Positions 6,511 through 9,285 of a stretch of DNA of 9,285 bases are shown piece by piece. Location of the stretch: assembly GCA_015229045.1 (NCBI GenBank), contig JADGCJ010000128.1, positions 1-9,285 on the forward strand, written 5' to 3'. Positions within the stretch are counted from its first letter, which is position 1; each line of letters starts with the position of its first letter. This stretch comes from Magnetococcales bacterium. Its GTDB lineage: Bacteria; Pseudomonadota; Magnetococcia; Magnetococcales; DC0425bin3. The notes below the pieces were generated by a model. It had not been told where the DNA came from, did not search any database, and was given only the letters and a program-made list of their open reading frames with translations. The position numbers and the translations under genes were made by a program.

Positions 6511-7596
6511 ATGCCAAGCAGGCCCATGATCTTGATTTTAGATGATAATACGGATAATCTGTCCATCATGAGGGAAACCCTGAACAGCAAAAATCCCTCC
6601 TGGGAGATCCTCACCGCCCAAGGCGAAGCCGAGGGTCTGCAATGTCTTCAAGACCAGTTGCAAAAGGGCCAGCCCGTCGATGTGGTCATCACCGATCTGG
6701 TCATGGAACACGAAACCAGCGGCATGAGCGTGCTGCAGCGCTCCCGGCAGCTCGATCCCCAGGTCATGACCATTCTGTTCACGGCACGCGAACAGAGCCT
6801 GGACCGCTACCGCGCCTTCGAACTCGGCGCTTTCGACGTGGTGGAAAAGACCATTCGCGGCCAATCCGCCATCCGGGAGATCAACGTCAAGACCCGCGCC
6901 GCCCTCGGTTACAAGGCGTGGTCGCAACACATCGCCTATCTGCGACGCTATTTCGACCCCCGGCTCTTCGAAACCATCGAACGCGACCCCTCCCTCCTGA
7001 AAGATGATCGCAAGGTGGTCACCATCTGCTTTTGGGACATACGGGGCTTTTCGCGGCTCTGTGAGTCCCTGAAGGCCCATCCGCGCCTGATCTCGGCTTT
7101 TTTGAGGGAATACAGCGAACTGGGGGCCAAAACCATCTTCGCCCACGACGGATTGCTCGACAAGTTCATCGGAGACGGCATCATGGCCCTCTTCGGCGTA
7201 CTCAACCACAAGGACGACGAAGGCCGCAGCGATGCCAAATCCGCCGTGCAGGCCGCACGGCAACTGCGGGAGGCCTTCGAAAAACTGCTGCCCATCTGGA
7301 TGGAACGGTGGTGCCTTTACACCGCCGACCGGATCGACATCGGCCTGGGCTGCGGCATCCATACCGGGGAGGTCATCGTGGGCAATGTGGGCACCACCTT
7401 CCGCGACCAGTTCACCGCGCTGGGACCGCCCGTCAACTTTGCCAGCCGCATCGAGGCCCGCGCCCGCTCCGGGCAGATTCTGCTCTCCCAATCCACGTTG
7501 GCACGGGTGCAGGAGACGATCGCCTGCCAACCCGCCGGAGAGATCTCCGACATCAAAAACATTCCCGGCACCTTTCCCCTTTATGAGGTTCTCTGA
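6511..7596 (+). CDS. Response regulator with class III adenylate cyclase output
   Basis: A 361-residue cytoplasmic protein predicted to make cAMP from ATP under control of phosphorylation. The receiver domain (about 5-130) has acidic D11/D12, phospho-acceptor Asp62 (V-I-T-D-L-V-M), Thr91 (L-F-T-A-R) and Lys113 (V-V-E-K). A linker (about 131-165) leads to the cyclase domain (about 166-361). Catalytic residues are complete: metal-binding Asp176 (F-W-D-I-R-G-F-S) and Asp222 (F-I-G-D-G), the adenine-selecting pair Lys218 and Thr302 (F-T-A-L-G), and transition-state Asn309 and Arg313 (V-N-F-A-S-R). Lys plus Thr points to an ATP-using class IIIb-type enzyme rather than a guanylate cyclase. The start at 6511 follows AAGGAGG (6492-6498) at a slightly long 12-nt spacing; ATG at 6526 is possible but would leave only a few residues before the first acidic pair. 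The stop shares one base with the ACP start (TGATG). The kinase encoded just upstream is the expected phospho-donor. Confidence 0.93.
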   Translation: MPSRPMILILDDNTDNLSIMRETLNSKNPSWEILTAQGEAEGLQCLQDQLQKGQPVDVVITDLVMEHETSGMSVLQRSRQLDPQVMTILFTAREQSLDRYRAFELGAFDVVEKTIRGQSAIREINVKTRAALGYKAWSQHIAYLRRYFDPRLFETIERDPSLLKDDRKVVTICFWDIRGFSRLCESLKAHPRLISAFLREYSELGAKTIFAHDGLLDKFIGDGIMALFGVLNHKDDEGRSDAKSAVQAARQLREAFEKLLPIWMERWCLYTADRIDIGLGCGIHTGEVIVGNVGTTFRDQFTALGPPVNFASRIEARARSGQILLSQSTLARVQETIACQPAGEISDIKNIPGTFPLYEVL

Positions 7597-7850
7597 TGCC
7601 CAACACCCCCTCCGACATTCTGCCCGTGGTCCGCGACATTCTGGAGCGCACCTTTTTCGTGGCCAATCCGGCGGATATCACCCTGGAAACCGTGGCCTCC
7701 GACGTGGACGGCTGGGACTCCCTGACCCACACCCAGGTGATTCTCGCCGTGGAACGGGCCTTCAACGTGCGATTTTCCGCACGGGAGGTCACCGCCCTGG
7801 CCAATGTCGGTGATCTGGTGGCCCTTATCGCCGCCAAGACCGCGCCATGA
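7596..7850 (+). CDS. Acyl carrier protein
   Basis: An 84-residue four-helix carrier protein. The phosphopantetheine site is D-G-W-D-S-L (38-43) with Ser42 as the attachment residue. The helix that follows (T-H-T-Q-V-I-L-A-V-E-R-A-F) and the F-x-V-R-F-S-A-R-E-V segment match stand-alone ACPs. The W before D-S-L, in place of the usual A/G-D-S-L of the fatty-acid-synthesis ACP, suggests a dedicated pathway carrier rather than the housekeeping protein. A phosphopantetheinyl transferase is needed but is not encoded here. GAGG (7585-7588) lies 7 nt before the ATG. The start shares a base with the cyclase stop, and the stop overlaps the second WcbI-like start by ATGA. That tight coupling suggests that the WcbI-like enzyme uses or loads acyl-ACP; this is inference. 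Confidence 0.93.
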   Translation: MPNTPSDILPVVRDILERTFFVANPADITLETVASDVDGWDSLTHTQVILAVERAFNVRFSAREVTALANVGDLVALIAAKTAP

Positions 7851-9199
7851 AACCCGCCTTGATCCTCTTCGGCAACTGTCACGCCGTCACCCTGTTTCAC
7901 GTCTTCCGGGAGCGGCACGAAGAGCTGCGCGACACCTTCACCCTGGGGCTTTTTCGACGCGGCAGCAACGACTTCTTCGCCAGCGACGACGTTTCCCCCG
8001 AGGAGGCCCTCTCCCGCTGTGTCCTCTTTCTGCGGCAAAAGACCTTCTGGGACGATCCCTTCCCCTTCGACGAGGCCATTCCCGCCTCCTGTCGCATCGT
8101 TCGCTATCCCATGCTCTCCTGCGAACTGCTGTGGCCGAGCTACATGGATCCCCCCAAACCCCTGCCCTTCAACATCGACAGCAACCGCCGCCGCAGCCAC
8201 GGGGACCGGCTGCTCCATTCCCTGCTGCGCCGCAACCTCCCCCCCCGCCAAACCCTGGCCGATTACCTCGCCACCGATCTGCACCAGTGGGTCGACCTGG
8301 ACCGGGCCCGCGAACTCTACTTCGAGAAGCTGCGCCACCTCGACCGGGAGGTCGATATCCCCGTGGCCGACTTCATCGAAGCGAACTTCCAGCACCGACA
8401 ACTTTTCGTGGACTCCTTCCATCCCCACCACCTCCTGCTTCTCCACATGGCCTATCGCGCCCTGCAAGCCGGTGGCCTCGACATCGACTCCCATATCGAT
8501 GAAGCGCCGATCATGGATCTGAGCGTCACCCACCCGATTCATCCCCAGGTCATCGACCATTTCGGTCTCACCTGGGTCAGTCCCAGCTCCCGCTACGGCT
8601 TTTTCAGCCCCAAACCCTACCTCACCAATCTGTACGACGACGGCTATCAGACCAAGGAGGCGGAACTGGGCTTCGTGGCCTTTCTGCGCAAACACCTCGG
8701 TCTGCCCGATGCGTTGGCCTACACCGGGGAGGGATCCGCCGCCAGCCACCTCGCCGCCCTGGAGGAGGAGCTGCGCGAGTGCCAAAACCTCACCCCCCAC
8801 CCCGGTCTCTCCTCGGCGCTGGAGAACTGGCGGGCGCAGATTCTCACCGCGCTGGGCGATTCCCACCTCTTCCTGGGCAACCGCTCCCAGGCCATGAGCC
8901 GCTATCAGGAGGCGCTGCGGGCCGATCCCGGCTACTATCCCCTGACCAAATCCCTGCTGCACCTGTTGATGGGACTCGACCGCAAGGAGCAAGCCCTTCG
9001 GGTGATCACCACCTTCATGGACGGACCGGGGTTCATCAACCTCTCCATTCAGGAGTGGGTTCTGCTGGCCGAAACCGTCCTGGGGCTTTACAATCTCCTG
9101 ATGCAGGAACTCCTCGACGCCGGCGACGCCACCGGCGCCCGTGCCTGCCGCCAGCGCTTCGAACGGCTCTTTCCCCGACTGGGACTGGCGGAGGGGTGA
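7847..9199 (+). CDS. WcbI-like putative acyltransferase, copy 2, with TPR-like C-terminal region
   Basis: A 450-residue cytoplasmic paralogue of the protein encoded at 3850, collinear along its whole length. Shared landmarks are G-N-C-H-A (9-13), F-R-R-G (36-39), F-L-R-Q-K-T-F-W-D-D-P-F-P (61-73), R-Y-P-M-L-S (86-91), S-N-R-R-R (112-116), H-P near 192-193, P-I-H-P-Q-V-I-D-H (230-238), H-L-G-L-P-D (283-288) and F-P-R-L-G-L (442-447). The C-terminal region has a clearer TPR-like unit: A-L-G-D-S-H-L-F-L-G-N (335-345), then Y-Q-E-A-L-R-A-D-P-G-Y-Y-P-L (353-366). Cys11 in the G-N-C motif is kept in both copies and is a candidate functional residue. The WcbI assignment rests on N-terminal motif order, so an SGNH-like esterase remains possible. 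The start overlaps the ACP stop by ATGA. The next gene begins 6 nt after its stop. Confidence 0.87.
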   Translation: MKPALILFGNCHAVTLFHVFRERHEELRDTFTLGLFRRGSNDFFASDDVSPEEALSRCVLFLRQKTFWDDPFPFDEAIPASCRIVRYPMLSCELLWPSYMDPPKPLPFNIDSNRRRSHGDRLLHSLLRRNLPPRQTLADYLATDLHQWVDLDRARELYFEKLRHLDREVDIPVADFIEANFQHRQLFVDSFHPHHLLLLHMAYRALQAGGLDIDSHIDEAPIMDLSVTHPIHPQVIDHFGLTWVSPSSRYGFFSPKPYLTNLYDDGYQTKEAELGFVAFLRKHLGLPDALAYTGEGSAASHLAALEEELRECQNLTPHPGLSSALENWRAQILTALGDSHLFLGNRSQAMSRYQEALRADPGYYPLTKSLLHLLMGLDRKEQALRVITTFMDGPGFINLSIQEWVLLAETVLGLYNLLMQELLDAGDATGARACRQRFERLFPRLGLAEG

Positions 9200-9204
9200 A
9201 TTCT

Positions 9205-9285
9205 ATGGGTTCGTTCCGGAAGAGTATCTACTATCCCGAGGATGATATTCTGGTGATTCGCTTCAGCGACAATCGGATTGTGAAG
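9205..9285 (+). CDS. Start of a DUF2283-like small protein (cut by window end)
   Basis: Only 27 codons are visible, open to the right edge. The segment Y-Y-P-E-D-D-I-L-V-I-R-F-S-D (9-22) matches the DUF2283 opening pattern, roughly Y-D-x-x-x-D-x-L-x-I-x-L-S. Proteins of this family are small (about 60-130 aa), of unknown function, and sometimes occur in toxin-antitoxin-like settings. GGAGGGG (9189-9195) inside the end of the preceding gene gives a strong ribosome site about 9 nt before the ATG. The close spacing suggests that it belongs to the same operon. A link to the ACP/WcbI genes cannot be judged from this fragment. Confidence 0.65.
   Translation, partial: MGSFRKSIYYPEDDILVIRFSDNRIVK

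Noticed and set aside
1..9285. CRISPR arrays, tRNA or rRNA genes
   Set aside because: No regularly spaced direct repeats, no cloverleaf-like segment and no rRNA-like sequence noticed on either strand by eye.

Overview
The window looks like chromosomal DNA of a Gram-negative bacterium, most probably a Pseudomonadota, with a respiratory chain rich in c-type cytochromes and heavy use of second messengers. The grounds are periplasmic CxxCH cytochromes with Sec signals, a HAMP-PAS-GGDEF cyclase, a class III adenylate cyclase, and GC-rich coding DNA with G/C-ending codons. The mix resembles Magnetococcia or other environmental proteobacteria, but no gene here fixes the taxonomy.

Left part (1-3148), all on the minus strand. 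A multiheme c-type cytochrome of DmsE/MtrA type (start at 775) runs off the left edge, with eight CxxCH motifs already visible. Upstream of it lies a 340-bp AT-rich intergenic region holding an imperfect inverted repeat of about 165 bp. Next come a one-heme periplasmic cytochrome c (1116-1496) and a membrane diguanylate cyclase (1493-3148). These two overlap by ATGA, with the cyclase upstream, so they form a translationally coupled pair.

Middle (3149-3849): about 700 bp with no convincing gene. It separates the leftward cyclase unit from a rightward operon, so it should carry divergent promoters. A perfect 10-bp-stem inverted repeat (3372-3394), a 13-bp palindrome (3403-3415) and overlapping inverted repeats in the cyclase leader are visible.

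Right part (3850-9285), all on the plus strand and tightly packed. The order is a WcbI-like putative acyltransferase with a helical C-terminal region (3850-5214), a soluble histidine kinase whose N-terminus resembles a degenerate Mrr/restriction-endonuclease fold (5211-6503), a response regulator with a class III adenylate cyclase output (6511-7596), an acyl carrier protein (7596-7850), a second WcbI-like paralogue (7847-9199) and the start of a DUF2283-like gene (9205-). Three junctions are 4-base ATGA or 1-base TGATG overlaps. I infer a single operon that joins a kinase/cAMP-producing regulator to an ACP and two putative acyl-transfer enzymes, possibly for surface-glycan modification. This is the most unusual part of the window. 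The kinase gene contains a strikingly AT-rich segment (about 5340-6340) within otherwise GC-rich DNA.
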